Of a stretch of DNA of 64,000 nucleotides, positions 37,256 through 46,420 are shown one piece after another. The stretch covers positions 496,001 to 560,000 of the forward strand of contig NZ_CAKASL010000001.1 in the NCBI RefSeq assembly GCF_916858655.1. Direction: 5' to 3'. The translations under genes and the position numbers were made by a program. Position 1 is the first letter of the stretch; every line of letters begins with the position of its first letter. Below the pieces are notes generated by a model. That model ran no database searches, was not told the origin of the DNA, and saw nothing but the letters and a program-made list of their open reading frames with translations. The stretch is from Aeromicrobium sp. Leaf350 (GTDB lineage: Bacteria; Actinomycetota; Actinomycetes; Propionibacteriales; Nocardioidaceae).

Positions 37256-38638
37256 CTAGAACCCCGGGCGGACGTCGGGGCCGAGGGCGTCGACGGGCGC
37301 TTCCTCGAGGCCGAGCAGCGAGAGCAGGTTCTCGACCCGGTAGACGGCGGTGCCGTGCACGGGTTCGTCCGCACTGAGCACGACGTAGGCGATCTCGGGC
37401 GAGCCGAAGGCCGCCGGGTCGGCGAGGTCGACCTGGCCGAGCACGGTCGAGCCGACCTCGACCGTCGTCGACCCGACCGAGGTCATCGAGGCGTCGAACG
37501 CCTCGACCGTGACCTGCGCGGTCGCGTCGTCGGCCAGCAGCTGCAGGACGGGACGCAGCGGACCCGCGCCCGTGTCGACCGGCACGACGACGGGTCCGGT
37601 CCAGGCGGGGCTGGACGTCGCGTAGGCGAAGTCCTGCGCCGACGCCGTGACCCGGACGGTCGACAGCACCGGTCGGTCCGACGAGATGCGGAAGGCCGTG
37701 GCGTCGACGCCGGACGCCGCGGGCAGCGGGACGGAGACGACCGAGCCCGCGGGCACGGCCACGGCGTCGAGACCCTCGGGCACGAAGTCGGACTCCGCGC
37801 CGGCCTGGCGCACCGACGCCGTGGCGGCCGTGCTGCCGGGATTGGCGAGCAGGAGCGTGCGGGTGCCGGACGCCGCGACGCCCGGCAGGACGGTCTCGGT
37901 GGCGGGCTCCCCGGTCGAGGGCAGGACCTCCGAGCCGGCCAGGACCGAGGTGGAGGTGTCGACCAGCGCCGACGTCACCGCGCCACGGGTGCGGACCACG
38001 CGCAGTGCGACCTCGTCGGCGCCGACCGCAAGGTCGCTGATGCTGACGGTGCGGGTCTCCCCCGGCTCCACGACGATGCCGGTCTCGCCGACCGCGTCGA
38101 TCGGTCCGGCGGGCCCCCAGAGCTCGACGTCGACGCTGCCGACCACGTCGGCGACGTTGGTCAGCACGAGCGACGACGCGTGGCGTGCGGTCGTGCCGGC
38201 GCCGAGGTACCAGGTCTCGTCGGTGACGCGGGGACACGCGCTGACGACCAGCCCGTTGCCGGAGGCAAGCCGTCCGGCGGCGTAGGCGACGCCACCACCC
38301 GTGCCGTCCTGGCGGACCGTGGCGCTGTCACCCGTGGCCGCGGCCGGGGTCCAGACGTCGGGGTCCAGGTCGGTCCGGGCGGTGTCCTCGCCGGTGGTCG
38401 TCGAGACCTCGCTGGAGGTGCCCGCGTCCACCTGACCTGCGGACGCCGTGAGGCCTCCGCCGATCGGGCACGCGGCGACCGACGCGGCGATGTCGACCTG
38501 GCGCGGACCGGTGGGGGCGGGTGTGGCGGGCCCGACCACGATGCCGAGGGCCACCACGACCACGCCCACGAGGGGCAGCGTGAGGACCTTGAGGGTCTCC
38601 AGCCCCATGCGGGGCTTGACCGAACGCCGACGGCTCAT
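37256..38638 (-). CDS. DUF5719-family secreted/membrane-anchored protein
   Basis: A 460-residue protein with an N-terminal membrane helix (LKVLTLPLVGVVVVALGIVVG, about residues 15-36) and a long extracytoplasmic part made of beta-sandwich-like repeats (SLVLTNVADVVGSVDVELW, then TLLLANPGSTAATASVRQ). DUF5719 is an actinobacterial family of unknown role linked to envelope glycosylation loci. Its ATG overlaps the stop of the upstream GT2 gene by 4 bp, so the two products probably work together. Confidence 0.85.
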   Translation of the reverse strand: MSRRRSVKPRMGLETLKVLTLPLVGVVVVALGIVVGPATPAPTGPRQVDIAASVAACPIGGGLTASAGQVDAGTSSEVSTTTGEDTARTDLDPDVWTPAAATGDSATVRQDGTGGGVAYAAGRLASGNGLVVSACPRVTDETWYLGAGTTARHASSLVLTNVADVVGSVDVELWGPAGPIDAVGETGIVVEPGETRTVSISDLAVGADEVALRVVRTRGAVTSALVDTSTSVLAGSEVLPSTGEPATETVLPGVAASGTRTLLLANPGSTAATASVRQAGAESDFVPEGLDAVAVPAGSVVSVPLPAASGVDATAFRISSDRPVLSTVRVTASAQDFAYATSSPAWTGPVVVPVDTGAGPLRPVLQLLADDATAQVTVEAFDASMTSVGSTTVEVGSTVLGQVDLADPAAFGSPEIAYVVLSADEPVHGTAVYRVENLLSLLGLEEAPVDALGPDVRPGF

Positions 38639-41466
38639 GGCAGGACCACCGCCTCGTCCTCCTCGACCTCGTCGGCGAAGGGCTCCGGCTCGGGCCGGCG
38701 GCGCACCGGCGCCGTGAGCACGAGGGCCAGGAGCCAGCTCACGGCTTGCACCAGACCCAGGGCGACCCGCCACCAAGGGCTGTCGCGCACCGTGACGTCG
38801 GCCTCGCCCTCGATCGTCCAGACGCGCGACGTGGGGCTCTCGCTGCCGGCCGGCTGCATCGAGGGCGCCGAGTCGACGCGTGACGCCAGCTGCTCGTCGG
38901 CGTCCGGCAGGTAGACGGCCGTGATGCCGGCGTCGAGCAGCGTCTGGACGTCGCCGGCGGACGGCGAGCTCAGGAGTCGGTCGACCGCGGTGCGGACCTC
39001 GTCGGCCGCGTCGGACGAGCGCGACATCGCCTCCTCGCCCAGGTGCTCCCCCGCGCCGCGCACGACGACGTAGGTGGCGCCGGACTCCAGGTCGCCCCGC
39101 ACGACGAGCGTCGAGCCGTCACGATCGACCAGGTAGGCGGGGACGACGCCGACGGAGCCGTCGTGGAGGGGATCGTGCGAGCCGCGGACCAACCAGTGCA
39201 GGCCGGCCAGCGCCGGGAACACCAGGGCGAGCACGACGAGCCCCGCGGTGAGGCGACGCGGCAGGAACTCCAGCTCCTCGGACGCCAGGAGCGCAGCCCC
39301 CAGCATCGAGCCGAGGAAGACGCCGGCCGGGAGCGCGAGCGTCGGGACGATGCCGGACGCGCCGCTCGGGGTGCCGTACGTGACGGTGTAGCCGAGCACC
39401 GCGGTCGCCAGGCCGACGAGTCCCACGATCCAGGCCCACCGCACCTCCGAGCGGGTGAGGGCGGGCAGGAGCGAGAGCGCACCGACGAGCACGGCGGTGA
39501 TGCCGATCCACCCCGGCGCCGACCCGGGGCCCGACCAGCCACCGAGGACGGACGACGGGAGCGACGGGTCCGCCGAGACCGCGAGGCCCGCGTCCCAGAA
39601 GACGCGCCAGGGGTTGAGCGCGCGCTGCACCAGCCACGGTCCGAGCAGGACCACCATGACCCCGACGGACAGGGCGACCTGGGTCGCCAGCGCGCGGAGC
39701 TCCGCATGACCGCGGCGAGCACCCAGCACCACGGCGAGGCCGAGGAGCGTCATCGGCAGCACCAGCGGGGCGAAGGCCGCGCCGATCGCGGTCCAGATGC
39801 CGAGCCGCAGACCCGTCTGCCAGTGCGGCACGGCGACGAGCTGCAGCGCGACGTTCACGATCACGGGGGCGACGACGAGGCCCACGACCGTGCCCAGGCG
39901 GCCCTGGTCGATCGCACCGCCGGCGGCGACGACGAGCCCGTAGGAGATCGCGAAGGTGATGCGGGCCGAGCGATGGCTGCTGACCAGACGGGCGAGGCGG
40001 TGGGCCGTGAGTCCCGCGAGCACCGGACCGAGGACGAGGAGGGCCCAGACGAGCAGCTCGGGCGCGAACCAGACCGGGATCGCGGCGAGCGCCAGCAGCA
40101 GCACGTAGGGCGGAGCGGTCGCGAGCGTCGGCAGGCCGATGTCGTCGGCACCCCGGAGCACGAGCTCCCACCAACCGCCCGCGGTCTCGGGCGCCGGCAG
40201 CAGTGCCCCGCCCGACAGGCCCGGCAGGAGCTGACGACCGGCGACCAGCGCCAGGATCGTGAACAGGACCGTGGCGGTGAGCCACGGACGGCGACGCCAG
40301 ATCGACGGACCGGCGTCGAGCTCGATCTCCTCGCCGTCCTCGGTGTCGTCGTAGTACGTGCGGCGGCCGACGGTCTCGACCGTCTCGGGCCGCACCATCG
40401 CGCGCACGGTCTCGACGAGGGTGTCCCAGGTGTGCTGGTACGGCAGCCACCACGGCGGGAACAGGTGGGCGATGTCCTCGTGCGGGACGCGAGCCGTGGA
40501 CTGGCGCCAGCGGCGGGCGCGCTTCAGCCGTCCCGGGTGCAGATAGATCGAGCGGAGGGCGAGCAGCTCGTCGGCCGCCCCCTCCGGGTAGCGCTCCACG
40601 AGCTGACCGACGAAGCGCAGCAGGGTGCCGAAGAACAGGCGCACGTACTGCCACGCGAACCGGCGCGTCGACACGTTGGCGAGCACCGTGAACATCTCGG
40701 CCCGACGGCGCTCGAAGTGGGGCGGGTCGCCCGCGCTGCGCTCGCGCACCCGGCGCCGGCTCGCCTCCGCGTGGAAGACGACGGCCGCCGGTGCCGTGCG
40801 GACCCGGTGCCCAGCGCGGTTGGCCCGCCAGCCGAGGTCGAGGTCGTCGGCGAACAGCGGCATCTCCGGGTCGAGCCCGCCCAGCTCGTCCCACACGTCA
40901 CGGCGGACGAGCATGCCCGCGGTGTTGACGGCCAGGACGTCCTCGGCCCAGTCGTGCTGGCCCGCGTCGGGCTCACCCGTCTCCAGCCCGGTCTCGCGCG
41001 AGGCGGTGCCCGAGAGCGTCAGGCCGACCTCGAGCAGGCGACGCAGCGACGGCCACTCGCGGATCTTCGGGCCCACGATGCCGACGTCGGAGGATCGGGT
41101 GGCCTCGTCGAGCAGGCCGGCCAGAGTGCCCGGGGTCACCGTGACGTCGTCGTGGAGCAGCCAGATCCAGTCGGTGCGCGGCAGCTCGGACAGACCGAGC
41201 CTGACCGCCTGACCGAATCCGGTGCCGGAGGGCGCGTAGGTGATGCGCTCGGCGCCGAACGACCGGCGGAGCAGCTCGGCCGAGCCGTCGGTCGAGCTGA
41301 CGTCGACCGCGTGCCAGGCCGTCGGCGCGTGCGTCAGGCCGGCGAGGGACGACAGGACCTTCGGGAGCCAGGTGGCCCCGTCGTGCGAGACGAGGACCGC
41401 GGCGACGGTGGGTGGACTGCTCCGCCACGTCGGGGTTGTCTGCTCGTCGTCCACGAGCGTCGACAC
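38635..41466 (-). CDS. GT2 glycosyltransferase fused to a large multi-pass membrane domain
   Basis: A 943-residue protein. Residues about 20-255 are a family 2 glycosyltransferase (VAAVLVSHDGATWLPKVLSSL, WLLHDDVTV as the nucleotide-sugar Asp motif, FADDLDLGWR). Residues about 395-780 hold some 12 hydrophobic helices, followed by an extracytoplasmic domain and a final helix near 910 with a basic/acidic tail. This fits an enzyme moving a sugar or polyprenyl-linked glycan across or along the membrane. In mycobacteria the whiB2/manB neighbourhood also builds mannose and rhamnose wall polymers. The start is GTG 41466. It overlaps the DUF5719 gene by 4 bp. Confidence 0.85.
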   Translation of the reverse strand: MSTLVDDEQTTPTWRSSPPTVAAVLVSHDGATWLPKVLSSLAGLTHAPTAWHAVDVSSTDGSAELLRRSFGAERITYAPSGTGFGQAVRLGLSELPRTDWIWLLHDDVTVTPGTLAGLLDEATRSSDVGIVGPKIREWPSLRRLLEVGLTLSGTASRETGLETGEPDAGQHDWAEDVLAVNTAGMLVRRDVWDELGGLDPEMPLFADDLDLGWRANRAGHRVRTAPAAVVFHAEASRRRVRERSAGDPPHFERRRAEMFTVLANVSTRRFAWQYVRLFFGTLLRFVGQLVERYPEGAADELLALRSIYLHPGRLKRARRWRQSTARVPHEDIAHLFPPWWLPYQHTWDTLVETVRAMVRPETVETVGRRTYYDDTEDGEEIELDAGPSIWRRRPWLTATVLFTILALVAGRQLLPGLSGGALLPAPETAGGWWELVLRGADDIGLPTLATAPPYVLLLALAAIPVWFAPELLVWALLVLGPVLAGLTAHRLARLVSSHRSARITFAISYGLVVAAGGAIDQGRLGTVVGLVVAPVIVNVALQLVAVPHWQTGLRLGIWTAIGAAFAPLVLPMTLLGLAVVLGARRGHAELRALATQVALSVGVMVVLLGPWLVQRALNPWRVFWDAGLAVSADPSLPSSVLGGWSGPGSAPGWIGITAVLVGALSLLPALTRSEVRWAWIVGLVGLATAVLGYTVTYGTPSGASGIVPTLALPAGVFLGSMLGAALLASEELEFLPRRLTAGLVVLALVFPALAGLHWLVRGSHDPLHDGSVGVVPAYLVDRDGSTLVVRGDLESGATYVVVRGAGEHLGEEAMSRSSDAADEVRTAVDRLLSSPSAGDVQTLLDAGITAVYLPDADEQLASRVDSAPSMQPAGSESPTSRVWTIEGEADVTVRDSPWWRVALGLVQAVSWLLALVLTAPVRRRPEPEPFADEVEEDEAVVLP

Positions 41467-41532
41467 TACCGGGCACGTGGATGAGCGGTCCGGGACGTCA
41501 CGGGCCGCAGAGCGGGCTCCGTGACGGGGGTC

Positions 41533-41787
41533 TCAGGCGCGCTTCTTGAGCTTGCGCCTCTCGCGCTCGGACAGACCGCCCCAGATGCCGAACCGCTCGT
41601 CGTGCTGGAGCGCATAGTCCAGGCAGTCGCTGCGGACGTCGCAGGTCAGGCAGACCCGCTTGGCCTCACGCGTCGATCCGCCCTTCTCGGGAAAGAAGGC
41701 CTCCGGATCGGTCTGGGCGCACAAGGCGCGCTCCTGCCACAGGAGTTCTTCGGTGTCGCCCACCGGAAGGCCCAGATCGAATGACAT
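41533..41787 (-). CDS. whiB2: WhiB-family iron-sulfur transcription factor (WhiB2/WhmD type)
   Basis: An 84-residue WhiB protein. Four cysteines (C23, C46, C49, C55) bind the [4Fe-4S] cluster. GIWGG at 67-71 is the family turn that contacts the primary sigma factor, and RERRKLKKRA is the basic DNA-binding tail. WhiB2/WhmD controls septation and cell division in relatives. Its place beside a FbiA-like gene and manB matches WhiB2 synteny, which supports the subtype (inference). The divergent upstream region (41788-41879) is AT-rich near the start. Confidence 0.9.
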   Translation of the reverse strand: MSFDLGLPVGDTEELLWQERALCAQTDPEAFFPEKGGSTREAKRVCLTCDVRSDCLDYALQHDERFGIWGGLSERERRKLKKRA

Positions 41788-41879
41788 GCATGTGATTACA
41801 GTCCCTCATCTGCCACACGTCAAGCCGAAAGTCCAAGATGGTGCCCCTGGACGGCGTGTCGCCCTGTGATTACGGCACG

Positions 41880-42563
41880 ATGGACCGCATGCAACTCGTC
41901 CTGCTGTCCGGTGCGGCCGGTACCGGTCTGGCCCGGGAGCTCGCCGGTCGGTGCGAGCTCACGGTGGTCGCCCCGACCACCCGTGACTCGTGGGCCGACG
42001 GCCTCAAGCGGTCCCCCGACATCGACGCCTTCCTCTCCGATCCCGCCCACGAGCCGACCTACGGCGTCGCTCGGGCCCTGGAGGAGCTGGCCTTCGGTGC
42101 CGCGTGGCAGCGGGCGCACGACGACGAGATCGCCCTGCGCATCATGCGCACGGAGCTGCTCCACGCCGACTTCACGATGACCACCGCCGTCGCCGCGCTC
42201 GCCGAGCGCCGGAAGCTGCCGTTCACCCTGCTCCCACTGAGCGACGACCGCGGCGAGATGCGCTACGTCGTGACCGACGAGGAGTCGGGATCGCGCGCCG
42301 TCCACCACGACGAGTACCGGGCAGCGCTGCCCGTGGGCACGCCGCTGGAGCCGGCCGTCGTGGCCCTGACCTGGTCGGTGACCGAGCAGGTCGTCGAGGC
42401 CGTGAAGGCCTCCGAGCAGACCACGGTCGCGGTCGTCGGGGCGGACGCCGTGCTGCGGCACGCGATCGAGGCCATCGCCGCGCGCGTGCCGGAGGCCCGC
42501 TTCGTCGACGTGTCCGAGGCGGGCGTCGCCGAGGTCCTGCGCGCCGTGACGACGCCTCGATGA
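41880..42563 (+). CDS. reduced CofD/FbiA-like protein (2-phospho-L-lactate transferase homologue)
   Basis: A 227-residue protein in the position occupied by fbiA in mycobacteria. The middle matches the CofD pattern: EIALRIMRTELLHADFTMTTAVAALAERR, then LPFTLLPLSDDRGEMRYVVTDE. It is about 100 residues shorter than FbiA, and its N-terminal loop reads SGAAGTGLAREL instead of the GGxGGAR substrate motif; the NTGDD-type stretch is TTRDSW. I infer a non-catalytic or re-purposed paralogue. It overlaps the TIGR03089 gene by 4 bp (ATGA). The start is ATG 41880 or the ATG three codons later. Confidence 0.68.
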   Translation: MDRMQLVLLSGAAGTGLARELAGRCELTVVAPTTRDSWADGLKRSPDIDAFLSDPAHEPTYGVARALEELAFGAAWQRAHDDEIALRIMRTELLHADFTMTTAVAALAERRKLPFTLLPLSDDRGEMRYVVTDEESGSRAVHHDEYRAALPVGTPLEPAVVALTWSVTEQVVEAVKASEQTTVAVVGADAVLRHAIEAIAARVPEARFVDVSEAGVAEVLRAVTTPR

Positions 42564-43243
42564 GGCCGACCAGCACCCTCTTCGACCTCGCCGCGCGGGT
42601 CGACCGTCCGGCTGCTCCGCTCGTGACGTACTACGACGCGGGCACCGGCGAGCGGGTCGAGCTGAGCGGCGTCACCACCGCGAACTGGGTCGCGAAGACG
42701 GCGAACTTCCTGCTCGACGAGCTCGACGCCGAGACCGGCGCGCGCCTGCGCATCGGCCTGCCGTCGCACTGGCTCCGGATCGTGTGGCTGCTCTCGGCCT
42801 GGCAGGTCGGGGCGGTCGTCACCGACCGCGACGCCGGCATCGCCGTGACGGGCCCCGACCTCGACGCGGACGAGCCCACTCGCGTCGCGTCGGCCCTGCT
42901 GCCGTTCGGCGTGAGGTTCCCGACCCCGCCGGAGGGCTTCCTCGACATCGGCGCGGAGATCCCGGGACATCCCGACATCTTCCTGGGTCTGGACCGCCCC
43001 GATCCCCAGAGTCCTGCGGTCGACCTGCCCGGCCTCGCTGCCACCCACGCGGACCTCCTGGGCACCGCCCCGGACGACCGCCGACTCCTGATCGGCGAGG
43101 GTGACGTGACCCGCGACGCCGTCCTCCTCGTGGCCGCGTGCCTCGGCCGCGGCTCGTTGGTGCTGTGTCGCGGCGGCGACGAGGCCGACCACGAACGGAT
43201 CGCCGTTCAGGAACAGGCCACCATCTGGTCGCCGACCGTTTGA
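42560..43243 (+). CDS. TIGR03089-family protein (truncated AMP-binding-like fold)
   Basis: A 227-residue actinobacterial protein resembling the N-terminal lobe of acyl-CoA synthetases without the P-loop or C-terminal domain. It shows PLVTYYDAGTGERVELSG, then TANWVAKTANFLLDEL, SHWLRIVWLLSAWQVGAVVT and a late VLLVAACLGRGSLVLCRGG. No catalytic site is left, so it may bind a ligand or partner. Conserved near wall-polymer genes in relatives; coupled by 4-bp overlap to the CofD-like gene. Confidence 0.8.
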   Translation: MRPTSTLFDLAARVDRPAAPLVTYYDAGTGERVELSGVTTANWVAKTANFLLDELDAETGARLRIGLPSHWLRIVWLLSAWQVGAVVTDRDAGIAVTGPDLDADEPTRVASALLPFGVRFPTPPEGFLDIGAEIPGHPDIFLGLDRPDPQSPAVDLPGLAATHADLLGTAPDDRRLLIGEGDVTRDAVLLVAACLGRGSLVLCRGGDEADHERIAVQEQATIWSPTV

Positions 43244-43253
43244 CCTGAACCCC

Positions 43254-43259
43254 TAGCGT
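43254..43259 (+). promoter_or_regulatory. -10 TAGCGT before the ABC permease gene
   Basis: TAGCGT, 8 nt, then GTG at 43268 (a second GTG follows at once). This predicts a leaderless or nearly leaderless message. Confidence 0.5.
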
Positions 43260-43267
43260 CCGGTGAC

Positions 43268-44146
43268 GTGGTGACCACCGAGCCTGACGCGATCGCGCCC
43301 GCGGCCCGGCCGGGGCTGGTCCCGCTGACGCTCGTCGGGGGGCGACCGCCGCTCGGGACCTACCTCCGGCAGGTCTGGCAGCGCCGCTCGTTCATCTATG
43401 CGCTCGCGCGGTTCCGCATCGAGGCCGAGAACCACCAGAACCGCCTCGGCATGGCGTGGGTCGTGCTCAAGCCGCTGCTCAACGCCGGCCTCTACGGGAC
43501 CATCTTCGGCGTCCTGATGGCCAGCGGCCGGCCGCCCCACTTCGTCGAGTTCCTCGTCATCGGCGTGTTCCTGTTCGAGTTCTTCGCGACCTCGTTCACG
43601 AGCGGCGCCAAGTCGATCACCACCAACACCGCTCTGGTGCAGAGCCTCGCGTTCCCGCGGATGGCGCTGCCGATCGCGGTCGTGCTCCAACGGCTCCTGC
43701 AGTTCGTGCCGATGCTCGCGATCATGGTCGTGGTGGTCGCGGCCTTCGGCCACCCGATCGGCCCGGAGTGGCTCCTGCTCGTGCCGCTGACGGTGCTGTT
43801 CTTCGCGTTCAACACCGGTCTCGCGCTGATCGCCGCACGGCTCACGGTCCACGTGCGCGACCTCAACAACCTGCTGCCCTTCATCACGCGGATCACGTTC
43901 TACACGACCGGGATCTTCTTCAGCATCGAGCAGCGCTTCGCCGACGACCCGCTCGTGCTGCGCATCGCGTCCTTCGTCCCGCTGCACGAGTTCCTGACCC
44001 TCGCGCGGGGCGTGCTGCTGGACGACCCCGTCTTCGAGGCACCTCCGGAGTTCTGGCTGTACGCGAGCGTGTGGTCGATCGGGGTGCTGGTGGTCGGGAT
44101 CGTCTTCTTCTGGGCCGCGGAGGAACGCTATGGCCGGACCGACTGA
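43268..44146 (+). CDS. polysaccharide/teichoic-acid ABC exporter permease (ABC-2 type)
   Basis: A 292-residue Wzm-like permease with six membrane helices and the ABC-2 motifs ALARFRIEAENHQNRLGMAWVVLKPLLNAGLY (coupling-helix region) and FYTTGIFFSIEQ. Such exporters move undecaprenyl- or decaprenyl-linked glycans (galactan, O-antigen, teichoic acid) across the membrane. It starts at GTG 43268 or the adjacent GTG and overlaps the ATPase gene by 17 bp. Confidence 0.9.
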   Translation: MVTTEPDAIAPAARPGLVPLTLVGGRPPLGTYLRQVWQRRSFIYALARFRIEAENHQNRLGMAWVVLKPLLNAGLYGTIFGVLMASGRPPHFVEFLVIGVFLFEFFATSFTSGAKSITTNTALVQSLAFPRMALPIAVVLQRLLQFVPMLAIMVVVVAAFGHPIGPEWLLLVPLTVLFFAFNTGLALIAARLTVHVRDLNNLLPFITRITFYTTGIFFSIEQRFADDPLVLRIASFVPLHEFLTLARGVLLDDPVFEAPPEFWLYASVWSIGVLVVGIVFFWAAEERYGRTD

Positions 44147-44885
44147 CCCGCAGGGGCGCCGCCCCGTCGTCGTGGTCGACGACCTGCACGTGGAGTACCG
44201 CGTGCTCGCGACCGGCAAGCGCGCCAAGGCCGGCGAGGCCCGGGGCGGTCTGCTCCACCGCGGACGCACGACCCGCACGGTGCACGCGCTCCGCGGCGTG
44301 AGCTTCACCGCCTACGAGGGCGACAGCGTCGGTGTCATCGGGGCCAACGGGTCGGGCAAGTCGACGCTGATGCGCGCGATCGTCGGCCTGACGCCCGCGA
44401 CCCGCGGCACGGTCCAGGCGGCCGGGCGCCCGAGCCTCCTGGGCGTCGGCGCCGCGCTGGTCAAGGAGCTGTCGGGATCGCGCAACATCATCCTCGGCGG
44501 GCTCGCGCTCGGCTTCACCCGCGAGGAGATCGAGGCCCGCCACGACGACATCGTGGCCTTCGCCGGCCTCGAGGAGTTCATCGACCTGCCGATGCGGACC
44601 TACTCCTCCGGCATGACGGCGCGGCTGAAGTTCGCGATCGCGACGGCCCGCAACCACGACATCCTGATCGTCGACGAGGCGCTCGCCGTCGGCGACAAGG
44701 GCTTCCGCGCCAAGAGCGAGGGCCGCATCCGCGAGATCCGTGACGACGCCGGCACGGTGTTCCTCGTGAGCCACTCGATGAAGTCGGTGCGCGACACGTG
44801 CAGCCGCACGGTCTGGATCGAGCGCGGCCGCCTCGTCATGGACGGCCCGACCGACGAGGTCGTCACCGCCTACGAAGCCCGCTAG
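44130..44885 (+). CDS. polysaccharide ABC exporter ATPase (Wzt-like)
   Basis: A 251-residue ABC ATPase partner of the preceding permease. Walker A is GANGSGKST (about residues 69-77), followed by the Q-loop region PSLLGVGAALVKELSGSRN, which is diagnostic of the Wzt/TagH subgroup. The signature is YSSGMTARLKFAIA, Walker B is ILIVDEALAVGD, and the switch His lies in LVSHSM. There is no C-terminal carbohydrate-binding extension. Overlap with the permease indicates coupled translation. Confidence 0.93.
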   Translation: MAGPTDPQGRRPVVVVDDLHVEYRVLATGKRAKAGEARGGLLHRGRTTRTVHALRGVSFTAYEGDSVGVIGANGSGKSTLMRAIVGLTPATRGTVQAAGRPSLLGVGAALVKELSGSRNIILGGLALGFTREEIEARHDDIVAFAGLEEFIDLPMRTYSSGMTARLKFAIATARNHDILIVDEALAVGDKGFRAKSEGRIREIRDDAGTVFLVSHSMKSVRDTCSRTVWIERGRLVMDGPTDEVVTAYEAR

Positions 44886-44893
44886 CCGAGGAC

Positions 44894-46288
44894 CTAGCCC
44901 CAGGAGGCCTCGAGCTCGGACAGGGCACTCTCGAGGTGCAGGAGGAGCCGCTGGAGGTGCGGCACGGTGCGGCGGCAGCCGATGATCCCCACGTCGATGT
45001 GTCCGGCGCGGCTCGTCAGCGTGATGTTGATGGCCTGTCCGTCCAGCGCGATCGAGACGGGGTACATGCCGTCGAGGCGCGCCCCGTTGAAGTACATCTC
45101 CTCGGTCGGTCCGGGCACGTTCGAGACGATCACGTTGAAGGGCGGGTGCGTGTACTTCACGAACCCGGGCACCGGGGTGAAGGCGAGCGGCAGCATCTGC
45201 AGCGCCGAGAAGGCGAGGATCTGGGTCGGCGTCAGGTCGCCGAGGATCCGCTTGGCCTGGCGGGCCGAGTAGGCGATCTCCTCGAGGCGGGTCGAGCCGC
45301 TCTCACGGTCGGTCGCCAGGTTGACGATGATCACGCCGACCTGGTTGCCGCCCGTGCCGTCGTCCTCGCCGGCACGGAGGGCGAGCGAGACCGGCACCAT
45401 CGCGGTCATCGGCTCGTCGGGCAGCGCGTTGTTCTCGACGAGGTACTCGCGCAGCGCGCCCGAGACCATCGCCAGGACGACGTCGTTGAGCGTCGTCGCC
45501 GACGACTTCGCGACGCGGCGGATGCGCTCGATCTCCCACGACTGGGCGGCGAAGCGCCGGGCGCCGCCGATCGGCACGTTGAACATCGTCCTCGGCGCCC
45601 GCGGCAGGGTCAGGTCGTTCGACCCGATCGCCTCCGCCGCGATGCGGGCCGACGCGGGCAGCAGCCCCGCGAGGTCGCCCGCCACGCCCATCGCGGCGCC
45701 CGCGAACGAGCGCGCCATCGACAGCGGCGCGAACCCTCCCCCACCGGAACCGTCGGGTCGTCCGCCGGTGCGCTCCGGCTGCAGCCACGGCGGCAGGCAG
45801 TCGTCGGCCTCCGCGTCGGTGCTGAGCGAACGCTGCATGAGCCGGATCGCCGAGACGCCGTCGATCATCGAGTGGTGGACCTTGTTGTAGACGGCGAACC
45901 GGCCGTCCTGCAGCCCCTCGACGACGTGGCACTCCCACAGCGGGCGGTGCCGGTCGAGCAGCGAGCTGTGCCAGTGCGAGGTCGCCTGCAGCAGCTCACG
46001 GATGCGCCGCGGCTCCGGCAGGGCCGAGTGCCGCACGTGGTAGTCGAAGTCGACGGTCTCGTCGAGCGACCACCAGGTGTTGCCGACCGCGCCGACCGGC
46101 TCGGCCGGCCGCTTGCGGAACAGCGGGTTCACGTTGTCGCTGCTGCGGAACTGCTCGATCAGGTCGCGCACGTACTCCGGCCCTGCGTCCGCCGGCGGCT
46201 CGAAGAGCTGCAGGCCGCCGACGTGCATCGGGTGCTCGCGGGACTCGGCGAGCAGGAACATCGAGTCGGTCGGCGGCATGAACGGCAT
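44894..46288 (-). CDS. WS/DGAT-type acyltransferase (wax ester synthase/diacylglycerol acyltransferase)
   Basis: A 464-residue bifunctional acyltransferase making wax esters or triacylglycerol from acyl-CoA. The active-site motif HHSMIDG is at residues 138-144. The later blocks LNDVVLAMVSGALREYL and NVIVSNVPGPTEEMYFNGARL match the family's C-terminal half. It lies next to a lipase-like gene transcribed the other way, so storage-lipid synthesis and hydrolysis genes are neighbours. Confidence 0.92.
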   Translation of the reverse strand: MPFMPPTDSMFLLAESREHPMHVGGLQLFEPPADAGPEYVRDLIEQFRSSDNVNPLFRKRPAEPVGAVGNTWWSLDETVDFDYHVRHSALPEPRRIRELLQATSHWHSSLLDRHRPLWECHVVEGLQDGRFAVYNKVHHSMIDGVSAIRLMQRSLSTDAEADDCLPPWLQPERTGGRPDGSGGGGFAPLSMARSFAGAAMGVAGDLAGLLPASARIAAEAIGSNDLTLPRAPRTMFNVPIGGARRFAAQSWEIERIRRVAKSSATTLNDVVLAMVSGALREYLVENNALPDEPMTAMVPVSLALRAGEDDGTGGNQVGVIIVNLATDRESGSTRLEEIAYSARQAKRILGDLTPTQILAFSALQMLPLAFTPVPGFVKYTHPPFNVIVSNVPGPTEEMYFNGARLDGMYPVSIALDGQAINITLTSRAGHIDVGIIGCRRTVPHLQRLLLHLESALSELEASWG

Positions 46289-46420
46289 GGTGGGTTCCTC
46301 GCGCAGGTGGATCGGACGTCGCGTACGCTAACGAGCGGATGTGAAGCAAGTCACAACAGGTCACGTTCTCGTGAAATCTCGAGAGCCGCTGGGGAACGGC
46401 AGTGACAGGAGGGAGTCGAG

